Assembly: GCA_016025055.1 (NCBI GenBank)
Contig: CP065590.1
Location: 3,658,001 to 3,722,000, forward strand
DNA from: Chryseobacterium indologenes
GTDB taxonomy: Bacteria; Bacteroidota; Bacteroidia; Flavobacteriales; Weeksellaceae
Length of the DNA stretch: 64,000 nucleotides
Direction of reading: 5' to 3'
The notes under the pieces are model-generated. The model did not search any database, had not been told where the DNA came from, and saw only the letters and a list, made by a program, of their open reading frames with translations. Of the stretch, positions 22,932-32,800 are shown piece after piece. Within the stretch, counting starts at the first letter, position 1, and every line of letters begins with the position of its first letter. A program made the position numbers and the translations under genes.

Positions 22932-23444
22932 CTAGAGATATTTAAGTATTTTATCCAGTAAATTGTCTATTTCGTTGATATTGTTGTTAATGCATTGTTC
23001 TGCGGTGTTGTTTTGCAGACAGGCTTCCAGTTTTCATTTTAATCCCAGAAGCGGTAAATAGAAGATGATCGGGATTTTTGCGATAACGGCCGGATCATTG
23101 AGGTCTTTGTCTATATAATTTCCCAGACAGTTAAGCGCACATTGGGAATCTATATGTCCGGGTGATTGCGGGCAGCTATTGATACAGGCAATCAATGCAT
23201 TTCTGTCCCGGGCAAATACAAGCTCTACTTTAGCGATTATGCCATCATTGTCGGAAATAATATGTACATCGTAAACAGCGCCACTCTTGGCCGTTACTGT
23301 TTTATGCGCGGTAACAGAACTTTTGATGGCGGGGTTCTGATACATAATAATTTTATCGTTGGGATTGATATCTTTTCCATAATAAAACGAAAAGATGCAC
23401 AGCGCCGTGATCAGGTACAGTCGGGTAATTAAATTTGTTTTCAT
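22932..23444 (-). CDS. Small secreted cysteine-rich protein interrupted by an in-frame TGA
   Basis: The frame from 23444 encodes a signal peptide (MKTNLITRLYLITALCIFSF) and a 136-residue product that ends at a TGA (23036-23034) after LPLLGLK. The same frame then stays open for 33 more codons (KLEACLQNNTAEQCINNNI and INEIDNLLDKILKYL) to a TAG at 22932, directly before a terminator. The main part has a twin C-x3-C pattern (ACINSC and QCALNC, ten residues apart) and the extension adds C-x8-C, so the cysteine pattern continues across the stop. This suggests a nonsense mutation (TGG to TGA), a sequencing error or stop read-through. I know no family for it; it is likely periplasmic and disulfide-bonded. 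Confidence 0.6.
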
Positions 23445-23664
23445 AAGATTTCATGGTTTGGGTTGTAAAATATAGGTCAAAGTGATCTGAAAGAGAACCG
23501 TAAATAAAGTATGAACTCTATTTATAAAATGCCACAGACTTTCATTATGGATAATTGTTTGTATTAAATTAGTTTTTTATACTAATCTATATCATAATGT
23601 TTTATGGTTTTACATTAATTCCAAATATAGTGAATTTTATGATGTGAAAACTATTTTTTAAAGT

Positions 23665-24807
23665 TTATTTTGTTGCTGCTAATACTAAAATTCTATTCTT
23701 TGCATATTCTATCTGCTCTTTTTCCTTCTCGGTATCCGGCTTGTTTTTAAGATACATCTGATAATACTGAATTGCATTTTTAGGCTGTTTCAGATGGAGG
23801 TCATAAAGAAGGCCTAAACGATAGCTTATGATAGTACTGCTTCCAAAACTAAGCCCTCTTTTATAGGTTGTTGCCGCCTCGTTGTATTGATTTTTATCTT
23901 CATAAATACCTGCCAGGGCAGCATAATAGAGTGGTATATGTTTAGAAATTGCTTCATCAATTGTTTTTTGAGCATACGCAGCAGCGTTGTCATAGTCTTT
24001 CAGTTCACGGTAACTTAACGTCATATAGTATAAAATGCCTTCATTCTGAACCTCAAGCGTTTCCAGGATCTTATACATAGTAATGCACTTCTCATAGTCT
24101 TTTACATAAAAATAGGCTTGTCCTAAATCGTTCATAACATTGGGGTCAGCACGGTTTTTCAGCAGTTTTTCACCTGTTTCAATACTTTCCTGGTATTTGC
24201 CCAGTTGATTAGACAAGGGTAAAAGTGCCTGTTGAAGGCTAAAGTTTTCCGTATCCGCGGAAATTGCTGTTTTTAATACTTCGTAAGCAGGCTGATACTG
24301 TTTGAGTTCGCGGTACACCATAGAAAGGTCGTATGCTACGTCCGGGTCAGTCTTGGAAATACTATGGGCCTTTTTAAGATACCTTAATTTTCTTTCAGAA
24401 GTGTCTTCGTACGCTGCCAGTTGTTTATACGCACTAAAATTCAGACTATCCAGCTGAATGATTTTTTGAAGATATGTTCTGGCATTGGATACATTACCCC
24501 TTCTCGAATTGATGCCGGCTAAGCTGAATAAAACAGGTAAGCTGTCCGGGTGAAGATCATTGACTTTCAGATAGTTTTTCTCAGCTTCCGGTAATTTGCC
24601 CGCCATCATATGACAATAGGCAATTTGCGTTAGCGCTTTAATATCCTTTGTATCTGAAGGATAAATGCTTTGCAGGTATTGGGCAGCATCAGTATACCGT
24701 TGTGTTTCATAATACTCGAGAAGTTTCCCGGTATCAATTTTTACCGCCTGTGCGGTCAGACTCTTACCACAGATAAGAATAATGAGCAGGGCAAGCCAGA
24801 CTTTCAT
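23665..24807 (-). CDS. Secreted tetratricopeptide-repeat protein
   Basis: A 380-residue protein with a signal peptide (MKVWLALLIILICGKSLTA) and about nine TPR units between residues 25 and 365, recognisable by helices such as QIAYCHMMAGKLPEAEKNYL, DLGQAYFYVKDYEKCITMY and GIYEDKNQYNEAATTYKRGL. TPR arrays bind peptides or other proteins and here probably act as a periplasmic or outer-membrane assembly scaffold, as many such proteins do in Bacteroidota. No specific partner is encoded next to it. It is divergent from the DinB gene. Confidence 0.85.
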   Translation of the reverse strand: MKVWLALLIILICGKSLTAQAVKIDTGKLLEYYETQRYTDAAQYLQSIYPSDTKDIKALTQIAYCHMMAGKLPEAEKNYLKVNDLHPDSLPVLFSLAGINSRRGNVSNARTYLQKIIQLDSLNFSAYKQLAAYEDTSERKLRYLKKAHSISKTDPDVAYDLSMVYRELKQYQPAYEVLKTAISADTENFSLQQALLPLSNQLGKYQESIETGEKLLKNRADPNVMNDLGQAYFYVKDYEKCITMYKILETLEVQNEGILYYMTLSYRELKDYDNAAAYAQKTIDEAISKHIPLYYAALAGIYEDKNQYNEAATTYKRGLSFGSSTIISYRLGLLYDLHLKQPKNAIQYYQMYLKNKPDTEKEKEQIEYAKNRILVLAATK

Positions 24808-24969
24808 GAGTTATTAATTTTATATCTAAAATATAGGTTATTGGATAAGCAGGCAAGTTTTGCTTCAATAATTTCTGTTAAAAATATACATTCAGGCAGA
24901 AGAATGCTTATATTCACAATATATAAACACCCTTATATTCATCAGTCTGAGATACTAAATTTTTATACA

Positions 24970-25473
24970 ATGGAAATAAGATCTGTAAAAGCCTTCATTG
25001 AGTATTACGAGAGAATCCGTTCAAGAACGAATCGTTTAATTGAGATTATTCCTCGTGACAAGCTGGATTTTACCTATAAACAGGGAAAGTTTACCATCGG
25101 GGATCAGATCAGGCATATTGCCACTATTGAGCGTTATATGTACGGTGAAACCATTTCGGGAAGAAAGAGTGCTTATCAAGGCTGCGGAAAAGAATTTGCA
25201 GACGGCTACGAAAATGTAGTAGCTTTTTTCAATGAGATGCACAGGCAGACTATAGAAATTATCAGTGGATTATCAGATGAAGACCTTAACCGGAAATGCA
25301 TAACCCCGGGAAATAGCGAAATCTCCATCTGGAAATGGCTCAGAGCGATGATAGAACACGAAATTCATCACAGGGCAGAAATATATATTTATCTGAATCT
25401 CCTCGATGTGAAGACTCCCCAGATTTTTGGGTTCTCAGCAGAAGAAGTTCAGGAAATGAGTGTGAAGCTATAA
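24970..25473 (+). CDS. DinB-family putative metal-dependent protein
   Basis: A 167-residue four-helix protein of the DinB/YfiT family. The likely metal ligands are His in DQIRHIATIERYMYG (first), and the two His of MIEHEIHHRAEIYIYL near the C-terminus, the usual H...HxxxH triad. Members include thiol-dependent S-transferases (bacillithiol or mycothiol type), but many are of unknown activity. The frame is open from 24670, yet the part before 24970 overlaps the start of the divergent TPR gene, and MEIRSVKAFIEYYERIR is the family-like beginning. Confidence 0.85.
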   Translation: MEIRSVKAFIEYYERIRSRTNRLIEIIPRDKLDFTYKQGKFTIGDQIRHIATIERYMYGETISGRKSAYQGCGKEFADGYENVVAFFNEMHRQTIEIISGLSDEDLNRKCITPGNSEISIWKWLRAMIEHEIHHRAEIYIYLNLLDVKTPQIFGFSAEEVQEMSVKL

Positions 25474-25685
25474 AATAAATAAGTCCGATTACATATAAAA
25501 AATAATGACCGCTATCATTTTATTTCTCCTTTTAGTGGAAAATGTCTATTCTTATCAATGGTGTCGATTTCTTTTAAATGGCTTATAAATAAACTGTTGT
25601 TCTTAATTTTAAATCAAAAAAAATAGAAATATTCTCGAAAAGTCGTAAAACTACTACAAATTTTCAGATTCATGCCATAATATTT
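25474..25685. other. AT-rich gap before the T6SS island
   Basis: I see no gene or repeat here; the hcp promoter begins at its right end. Confidence 0.6.
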
Positions 25686-25714
25686 TTTGAATACAGCGAA
25701 CCGTTTTATCTTTG
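25686..25714 (+). promoter_or_regulatory. Strong Bacteroidota promoter of the hcp-led island
   Basis: TTTG (25686-25689), 17 bases, TATCTTTG (25707-25714), giving a leader of about 45 bases before the hcp ATG at 25767. Confidence 0.65.
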
Positions 25715-25766
25715 TAATGCAATCAACCCATCACAAAATAATAATAACGATTAAAATGTACTGATC

Positions 25767-26180
25767 ATGGCTGAAAAAAATTCGAGAGGAATCTTAAAAT
25801 TCAACGGAGGAGAAGGACAAAAACTACTCAAACTTAATTACACAGTGTCCAGAACGATTGATGTGTCCGGACGTGTCGCTTCGGATCCTTCCAACGCATT
25901 GATCAAACTTACAGTGGAAGCTACTGAAAAGTCTGACATTCTTGAGAGCCTGCTGAACGGAAAATACAAACCCACCAGTGGAGAGATTACATTCAACAAA
26001 TCCCATGAAGAAGGTACACTCATTACCTTACAATGGAAAAACGGATATGTCATCCAGCATGAAGTTGATTTTGACGCAATCGACAGCAATAGCATGTTGA
26101 TCAGCTTTATTGTAAGCGCAGAATTGATCAACTACGGAAACTCGGAATATGATGGTCTGTGGCCGTCATCAGGTAACTGA
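25767..26180 (+). CDS. tssD: Type VI secretion system tube protein TssD (Hcp), T6SS-iii type
   Basis: A 137-residue Hcp-like protein of the Bacteroidota T6SS-iii class, with the beta-barrel pattern ILKFNGGEGQKLLKLNYTVS, DPSNALIKLTVEATEKSDIL and LISFIVSAELINYGNSEYDG. Hcp hexamers stack into the inner tube that is fired into the target cell and that carries VgrG at its tip. It is the first gene of the island and has a strong promoter. The rest of the T6SS machine (sheath, baseplate, membrane complex) is not in this window, so this is an orphan effector island serving a system encoded elsewhere. Confidence 0.9.
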   Translation: MAEKNSRGILKFNGGEGQKLLKLNYTVSRTIDVSGRVASDPSNALIKLTVEATEKSDILESLLNGKYKPTSGEITFNKSHEEGTLITLQWKNGYVIQHEVDFDAIDSNSMLISFIVSAELINYGNSEYDGLWPSSGN

Positions 26181-26396
26181 AATTTAGAATCATCCCCGGT
26201 AAAATAGTACAAACATTATAGCATAGCTCATATTCTGCTATTTGTTTTCCATTTACCGTTTTTATTATATATTTTGACTTAATTGTCTGGTAGTCATAAA
26301 GATGATGTACAGGCAAAGAAGGGTTTATTTGAGGTTTTTTCAGGTAAATCTTTTAGCATATATACTATAACACCAACATATCAAAATAATTACATT

Positions 26397-28556
26397 ATGT
26401 TTCAGGATGATCAATCACCCAAAATACCACTTCCTAAAAATGAAATTCCTGCTGTAAATAAAGCTCAGGAGCTCGTAAAAAACGAAGCTGTAACCAAAGC
26501 TAGTCAGGAAATACAGGAAAAATCCAGTGGAACAGTAAAGAAAGTTACCGAGAAAATGGCTCAGGCTCAGTCCTATACAGGAATCGTACAAAACGGTTCC
26601 CAGATGTTCATGAACCAGGTAAAGCAGCCCAATTCTCCCACTTTAGTAGAAAACAAAGTCTGGTCAAAACAACCGACTTCAGGAATATATAATGCCAGTA
26701 CCATTCCCGGAAATCAAATGCTGGGAATAAACAGGGTGGTAAAACTTGAAATCGTAATTGATGGAAAAGTCATCAAACATTTCAAGCATTTTAAATTAAA
26801 ACAAAGCGCTATAAAACATCATGAATTTGATCTGACACTGGCTTACGATACCTTGGGCAGCCCTGAAAACCATAATCTGGAAGAAGCTCAGAATTTTCTG
26901 GGAAAACGAATTACAGTCATCTTCAGATACAAAGATGTCGAAGACGGTCCTGAACGAAATTTTGTGGGAGTCATCACAGAGGTAGGTTTCAGCCAGGAAA
27001 AAGGAAGTCTGGGAAATATTGTCCTCACCGGCGCAAGTCCTACAGTACTTCTGGATGCAGCGCCTCATATTCAGAGCTTCGGTGGAGCCCAGGAAATCAG
27101 CCTGAACAGCATTGCCGATCAGGTGATCAAAGAAGGTCTTGGACAGAATTCATTTGATTTCAGGGTGGATGCTGCCCATGGAAATGTATCTTACAGCTCA
27201 CAATACGAAGAAACCCATTACAATTATCTGGCAAGAATTGCAGAAGCCTATGGAGAACAGTTTTATTATGATGGGGAAGTGCTCCATTTCGGAAAACTGC
27301 CACCGCAGGAAAAACCTGTCAAATTAACTTATGGAAGCAGCGTGAGCGATGTGAAAATCAGGATGAAAGCCCAACACGTTAATCCGTCTTTTTATGGATA
27401 CAACAGTAGTAAAAATGAAAAATTAACCGCAGGAAAATCAAAAATTAATCATACTTCGAATCTGGCCAAACGGGCCTATGAAATTTCAGAGAGAATCTTT
27501 ACCACACCTTCCTTACGGGTGGCTCCCATAAAAGCTGTCTCCTTTATGGATGTTGAAAACTCTCAAAAAGGAACCGCCGGCAGCAAAGCTTCAGAAGTAT
27601 TTGTTATTTCAGGCACAACCACCGTTCCGTTCCTTTATCCCGGCTGTATTGCCGATATTGAAATGCGAAAAGCTGAAAGCAGTGAAACCACTTATTTTAC
27701 CAAGCTGATGATTACCGACATGTATCATGAGGTGGATGCCAGAGGGTACTATACCGGAACATTCGATGCGATAGCTTCCGATACAGGATTTATCCCAAGA
27801 CCGGAATTTCATACTCCCAAAGCAGATGCTCAGTTTGCTAAAGTAATCTCTAATACAGATCCCCAAAACCAGGGAAGAGTGAAAGTTCAGTTTGACTGGC
27901 AGAACGGTTCCACAACTACAGAATATATCCGTGTGATGACTCCCGATGGCGGTGGAAGTGAAAAAGTAAGCAAAAACCGTGGATTTATGGCGATCCCGGA
28001 AGTAGGGGACCAGGTCGTTGTGAATTTTGCCCACCAACACCCTGACCGACCTTTCGTAATGGGAGGAATGTTCCACGGTGGAGTAGGCGGAGGCGGAGGA
28101 GCCGGAAATAATATTAAAAGTTTGAGCAGTAAAAGCGGACATACCGTAAGCCTCAATGATGGTGGCGGAATTACTGTACAAGATAAAGATCAGAACTCAG
28201 TTTTTCTGGATGGCGCAGGAAATATAACCGTTGACAGTAAAATTACCATCACACTGACCTGTGGAAACAGTTCCATTTTTATGGATAAAGATGGAAATAT
28301 CCAGATCAAAGGAAAAGAAATTATAGTCCAGGGTGAAAATATCGGTGTAGGTGGAACAACCAGCGTTGGAATTGGGGTTGGGCCTGAAAATGGCGACCCT
28401 ACATCAGGAATAGGAATAAAATCTGAAACCCTGGATGTGGGAACCAAAACGCTCTCCATGGGAGCCGAAACAGAAGCCAATCTAAGCGGAAAAAAAATCA
28501 ACATCGGAGGCGGAAGTGAAACCAATATTGTAAGTGGAACAGTAAAACTGAATTAA
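26397..28556 (+). CDS. vgrG: Type VI secretion system spike protein VgrG
   Basis: A 719-residue spike. After a charged N-terminal stretch of about 110 residues come the gp27-like domain (from NRVVKLEIVIDGKVIKHFKH, with LARIAEAYGEQFYYDGEVLH), and at about residues 480-560 the gp5-type OB fold (VISNTDPQNQGRVKVQFDW to RPFVMGGMFHGG). A glycine-rich hinge (GGVGGGGGAGN) leads to a C-terminal repetitive beta-helix of some 150 residues that forms the needle. VgrG trimers cap the Hcp tube and carry effectors. The frame is open from 26283, but the family-like start MFQDDQSPKIPLPKNEIP is at 26397. It ends 5 bases before the TPR gene, so they form an operon. Confidence 0.93.
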   Translation: MFQDDQSPKIPLPKNEIPAVNKAQELVKNEAVTKASQEIQEKSSGTVKKVTEKMAQAQSYTGIVQNGSQMFMNQVKQPNSPTLVENKVWSKQPTSGIYNASTIPGNQMLGINRVVKLEIVIDGKVIKHFKHFKLKQSAIKHHEFDLTLAYDTLGSPENHNLEEAQNFLGKRITVIFRYKDVEDGPERNFVGVITEVGFSQEKGSLGNIVLTGASPTVLLDAAPHIQSFGGAQEISLNSIADQVIKEGLGQNSFDFRVDAAHGNVSYSSQYEETHYNYLARIAEAYGEQFYYDGEVLHFGKLPPQEKPVKLTYGSSVSDVKIRMKAQHVNPSFYGYNSSKNEKLTAGKSKINHTSNLAKRAYEISERIFTTPSLRVAPIKAVSFMDVENSQKGTAGSKASEVFVISGTTTVPFLYPGCIADIEMRKAESSETTYFTKLMITDMYHEVDARGYYTGTFDAIASDTGFIPRPEFHTPKADAQFAKVISNTDPQNQGRVKVQFDWQNGSTTTEYIRVMTPDGGGSEKVSKNRGFMAIPEVGDQVVVNFAHQHPDRPFVMGGMFHGGVGGGGGAGNNIKSLSSKSGHTVSLNDGGGITVQDKDQNSVFLDGAGNITVDSKITITLTCGNSSIFMDKDGNIQIKGKEIIVQGENIGVGGTTSVGIGVGPENGDPTSGIGIKSETLDVGTKTLSMGAETEANLSGKKINIGGGSETNIVSGTVKLN

Positions 28557-28561
28557 AACTG

Positions 28562-29820
28562 ATGAATCCTGTAGATCTGGAGTTGGTAAAATTAAAAAGA
28601 CAGTGGAAGAAGGTTGTTTCCAAAAATGAAGAAAAGCCGATGCTTATCTGTGTGGGAGAAAAACACGAAACTGATCTTTTTGACGGATTTTTAAAATCAA
28701 AATTATCTGAAGACGAAGAAGGAAATGATATCTTTTTGCTTCATTATCAGGAGTTCAGCGGGATGAATTCTTTCGGACAAACCTTACTGGATGAATGGAA
28801 AGAATATTATGAAATGCTGGGAAAAAGTGAAGAAGGGATTCCCGTATGGAAGACTGATATTTCTGATGAAAACTTTACAACAGATGCCTACAAGGCTTTT
28901 TACCCTTTATTGGAGCTCAGGAAGAATTTTCCCGATATCAGAGATTCCAAAATATATCTCTACATCGCTCCGGTAAGAATAAGTGATATTGAAGAATTAT
29001 CACTTTGGGTAAAAGAATGGTGTAAAATCTGTGAAAAGTCAGAAAATAAAGACATCAAATTGGTCTGGGCAGAGCATCACACCTATAAAACTTTGCCGCA
29101 TAATGCATCGGCACACAGTTTCAGGGTAAACGTTGATATCCATCAGCTTATGCAGAATACGGCAGCCCATACCAACCGAAAGAAAAACAGTGCGGATACG
29201 GATTTTCAGCAGCAGATTCTCATAGCGAGCAATCATTTAAGTAAAGGAAGGTTCAGAGAAGCAGAGCACGCCCTTAAGACGGCCGTAAAACTGGCCAAAG
29301 GACAAAACAACAAGCAGGGCGAAATTTCAGCCTACTTTATGTTGACCCAGGCTTATATCGCTGATAAAAGAAAAGACAGGGCCGAAGATACGTACATGAC
29401 TATTTTTGAAGAAGTAGAACGAGATTCACCATTGCAGGTTCAGATGTATATGAACTATGGGAGTTATGCATTAGGAAATTCAAAAAAACGAAAGGCAGAA
29501 CAGGCATTCGAAAAAGCAGCAGAAATTGCACAAAACATAGGCGAACCTGCCATGGCAATCGAATGCTACAGAATTATCGGAACCCTGAATGATTCTGTTC
29601 TGACAAAAGATAAAATGATCAGGTATTTTGAAAAATGCCTGGACATTGCAAAACTTATGGAGCCGTCGGCAAGAGAACAGAGCAGTATACGATTTGTAGC
29701 CTCAATGCTTATCCTTACCTATGAAGCAGATACAGACAAAAAAATAAACTGGACGGCGAAATGAAAAGTTATTTTGGTGATGACTGGAAGGTGAGTGTAG
29801 AAAGACCAAAAGCAGGTTAA
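28562..29820 (+). CDS. TPR protein of the T6SS island, probable Rhs adaptor, 3' frameshifted
   Basis: About 420 residues. The first 200 residues have no recognisable domain (LVKLKRQWKKVVSKNEEKPM start, with strand-helix pattern ending near HSFRVNVDIHQLMQ); residues 215-390 are TPR-like helices (IASNHLSKGRFREAEHALKT, YGSYALGNSKKRKAEQAFEK). It lies between vgrG and rhs, the place of effector-loading adaptors, so I infer that role. The raw frame stops at 29764. The A7 run at 29738-29744 with one more A would give DKKNKLDGEMKSYFGDDWKV and end at 29820, joining what otherwise looks like a 19-codon micro-ORF that overlaps the stop. This reconstruction is consistent with the other A-run indels here. 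Confidence 0.75.
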
Positions 29821-29837
29821 TCTCAAATTAAAGTATC

Positions 29838-32800
29838 ATGGCAGATCAAAATAAAAATAATATAAAATCTATAAAGGTTTCAAAGCCGGATATGAACCCG
29901 GACCGTTCTCTGAAGGTGAATGCCGATGTCACATCGGTAAGCTGGGACAAAACCACACAGGGATGGAAACATGGAATGAAAAACAATTTTGATTCACTGA
30001 ATCCTGTCTCTATGGTGAAATCTGTAGCCGGAGGAGATGACACTCAGGCAAAAGCCGGAGGTACAGGAGGTGGCGGAGGCGGAGACAGTGCTGTGACCGC
30101 GGAAAAAGCAGCACCGGAAAGCAAGGTAAAGCTGATAAAGGTGAGTAATCCCACCCTTTCTTCTACAGCTGTTCAGCATATCAGTAAACATTTTGATATT
30201 GTTCTGGCTATCGATATCCACTGGACATTGATTCCGCCGCCGCCGTCATTCATGCTGATTCCATTGCCATTGCCACATCCGTTTATCGGAATTGTCTTTG
30301 ATATTATGGATTATATTAAATTTTCAATTCCGATTCCTCAATTTATCAGGAATATGAAATCCGATCTTCCCGAAAGTATCCCGATGGGAGGCTCAATATA
30401 TGTTCATGGCAGACATAAGGCGACTACAACAACCAGTGTGATGGGAGTTATTATTCCCTTTAAACATGTTACTTCACTGATTCCTGTATATATGATTCCC
30501 TTTCTTCAGGAAGCTCCTCATGAAGGCGAAGTATATTATGGCTCACAAACAGTTCTGGCACAGGGAAGTAAAATGAGTGGCAATCAGCCACAGCAGGTTC
30601 TTACTTGTATGGGATTTCCTTTCGGGATGACCATGTTGCCGGCGATGCCCAATAAACCAAAGAAAAATCCGCTTGCTTATTTTGCTTTTTACAATAATTT
30701 TTCAAGCATGTATATCCAGATCAATACCGGTGGCCCCGTATTGGTAGGAGGTGCTTTCGTTCCCCATGTATATACTCCGGGAGAGATGATGATGCGACTG
30801 GCAGGGATGTTTCTGATGAGAAGCCTGACCAAAGGAATCGGAAAGGGGTTGACTAAGTTTAATCATTTTTTACAGGGAAAATTCGGAAAAACCAATCCTG
30901 TTTCAAAGGCCTTATGTAAGGTAGGGCTGGAGCCGGTGAACTTTGCTACCGGTGCCATGCTTTTTGAATGGGATGACTTTAAAATTGAAGGTAGTACCCC
31001 TATATCCTGGGAAAATGTGTGGTATAGTGACAGACCCTATCAGCACGGAATAGTAGGGAATGGTGTTTTCAATAATCATGACCTTTATATTGTTCCGGAT
31101 GAAGAAGATAAGGTAGCAGCATGGATTCACCCTGAGGAACTCCAGCCTATGGCAATTCCTTATCCTGAAGTGGAAGAAGAGCCTACCTACTATAGAAGCC
31201 AGAAAATCTGGCAGTACAGACCGGATGAAAAAATCTGGATCATTCGTAAAGGAACGGATATTTATACCTACCAACGTTTTCATCACCATACAGAAGGCGT
31301 GATCTTCAAAGTTGTTTATATTGAATACGGTGATGGAACCGTCAGAGAATATGAATATCAGGATCAGAATATAGTTTTAAAAAGGATCAAAGACGTTAAA
31401 AGTGGTTCCAGTATAGAAACTGTTCTTCATCCTGAGGTTAAAAAGATTTCGGAAGTCTATTATTGCTATAAAAATCAGAGAGATCTGCAGGTTCGTTACG
31501 ATTACGATGAGTCCGGAAATCTTACGCATGTCTGGGATATTCATAAGAAAGCAATTATTTTCCAATATGATGGTGAAAACCGCATCATTAAAAGAATCAA
31601 CAGAAATGGTATGGTGTACCAGTGGGAATATGATGAAAAAGGAAGGGTAATTCACACAAAAGGTCTTGACGGATTTATGGAAGGAAGATTGCGCTATGAT
31701 GAGGAAGAAGGGTATACGGAGGTTATCTATCCAAGAAAAAATAATAAAACAGAACAATATTTCTACGATGAAGATTATCTGGTCTATAAAATAATAGATG
31801 GTGAAGGCGGCGAAACATGGTATGATTATACCTCCTATAATGAATTGAAAATGATAGGAACTCCTGAAGGAAGAGTTCAGGGCTATACCTACGACGATAT
31901 GGGGAATATTGCGGTTTTCCACAGTCCGGATGGTGAAGAATACCATTATCAGTACAATGAATTCGGACAGGTGATCGCACGTTTCACACCTTCAGGTACT
32001 TCGGAAATCTGGAATTATGATGATGAAGGAAAATTAATCAATTATACAGATGCCGCCGAAGAAAGCATTTATTATCAATATCGCGATGATGAAAAGCTTC
32101 CGGAAAGCAGCAGGCGAAAAGATATTACCACTCATTACGAATACAATCAGAGAGGGCAGCTCACCAGATTGTCCAATACCGTAGGGAAAGAACAGTACTG
32201 GAAATATGATGAGTACGGAAGATTACAGGCCTTTAGTCCAAAACCTTTAACCAGAATCCTGTGGAACAGGGATAGAATGGGAAGAGTTGTGGAGATCAAT
32301 GAACAGGGACAATTGCCGTTGAAACTTCGGTACGATGCTTACGATCTTCCCGTGTATGCTACCGATGGGCAGGCCGAATGGCTGATGAGCTACACTCCAA
32401 TGGGTAGCTTAAAACGGCAGGTTCGCAGGAACTCACTGACGTATAAAAAAGAAGAAACACTGGTTTTCGGATATGATGCATATGAAAATTTAACCACTAT
32501 TACCAACGAAAAAGGAGAGGTTTATCATTTTGAAAGAAATAACAACAATGAAGTAACCGGAGAAACAGGTTTTGACGGTCAAAAGAAATTTTTTGTGAGA
32601 GATAAAGACGGTCTGGTTACCCAAAGCAGAACCCCTCAAGGAAAAAATACATTGTATGAATATGATTTGGGAGGACGCCTTACTCAGGTTCATTATCCTG
32701 ATGGAACCTGGGAAGCTTACCAGTACGATACGTCAGGGTTATTGATCAATGCAGATAATGAAAACAGCAGTGTTGCCTTTCAAAGAAATAAATTAGGTCT

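Noticed and set aside
24670..24969. N-terminal extension of the DinB protein
   Set aside because: It overlaps the start of the divergent TPR gene and does not look like the family.
26283..26396. Upstream extension of VgrG
   Set aside because: The family-like start is at 26397 and the upstream codons have no similarity.
26796..28525. Long minus-strand frames across vgrG (up to 190 codons)
   Set aside because: They are antisense to a complete conserved gene and look like codon-bias artefacts.
29761..29820. A 19-codon ORF overlapping the TPR gene stop by ATGA
   Set aside because: It reads better as the real end of the TPR protein after restoring one A in the run at 29738-29744.
31377..31980. 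A 189-codon minus-strand frame within rhs
   Set aside because: It is antisense to YD repeats, with composition reflecting the complementary strand.
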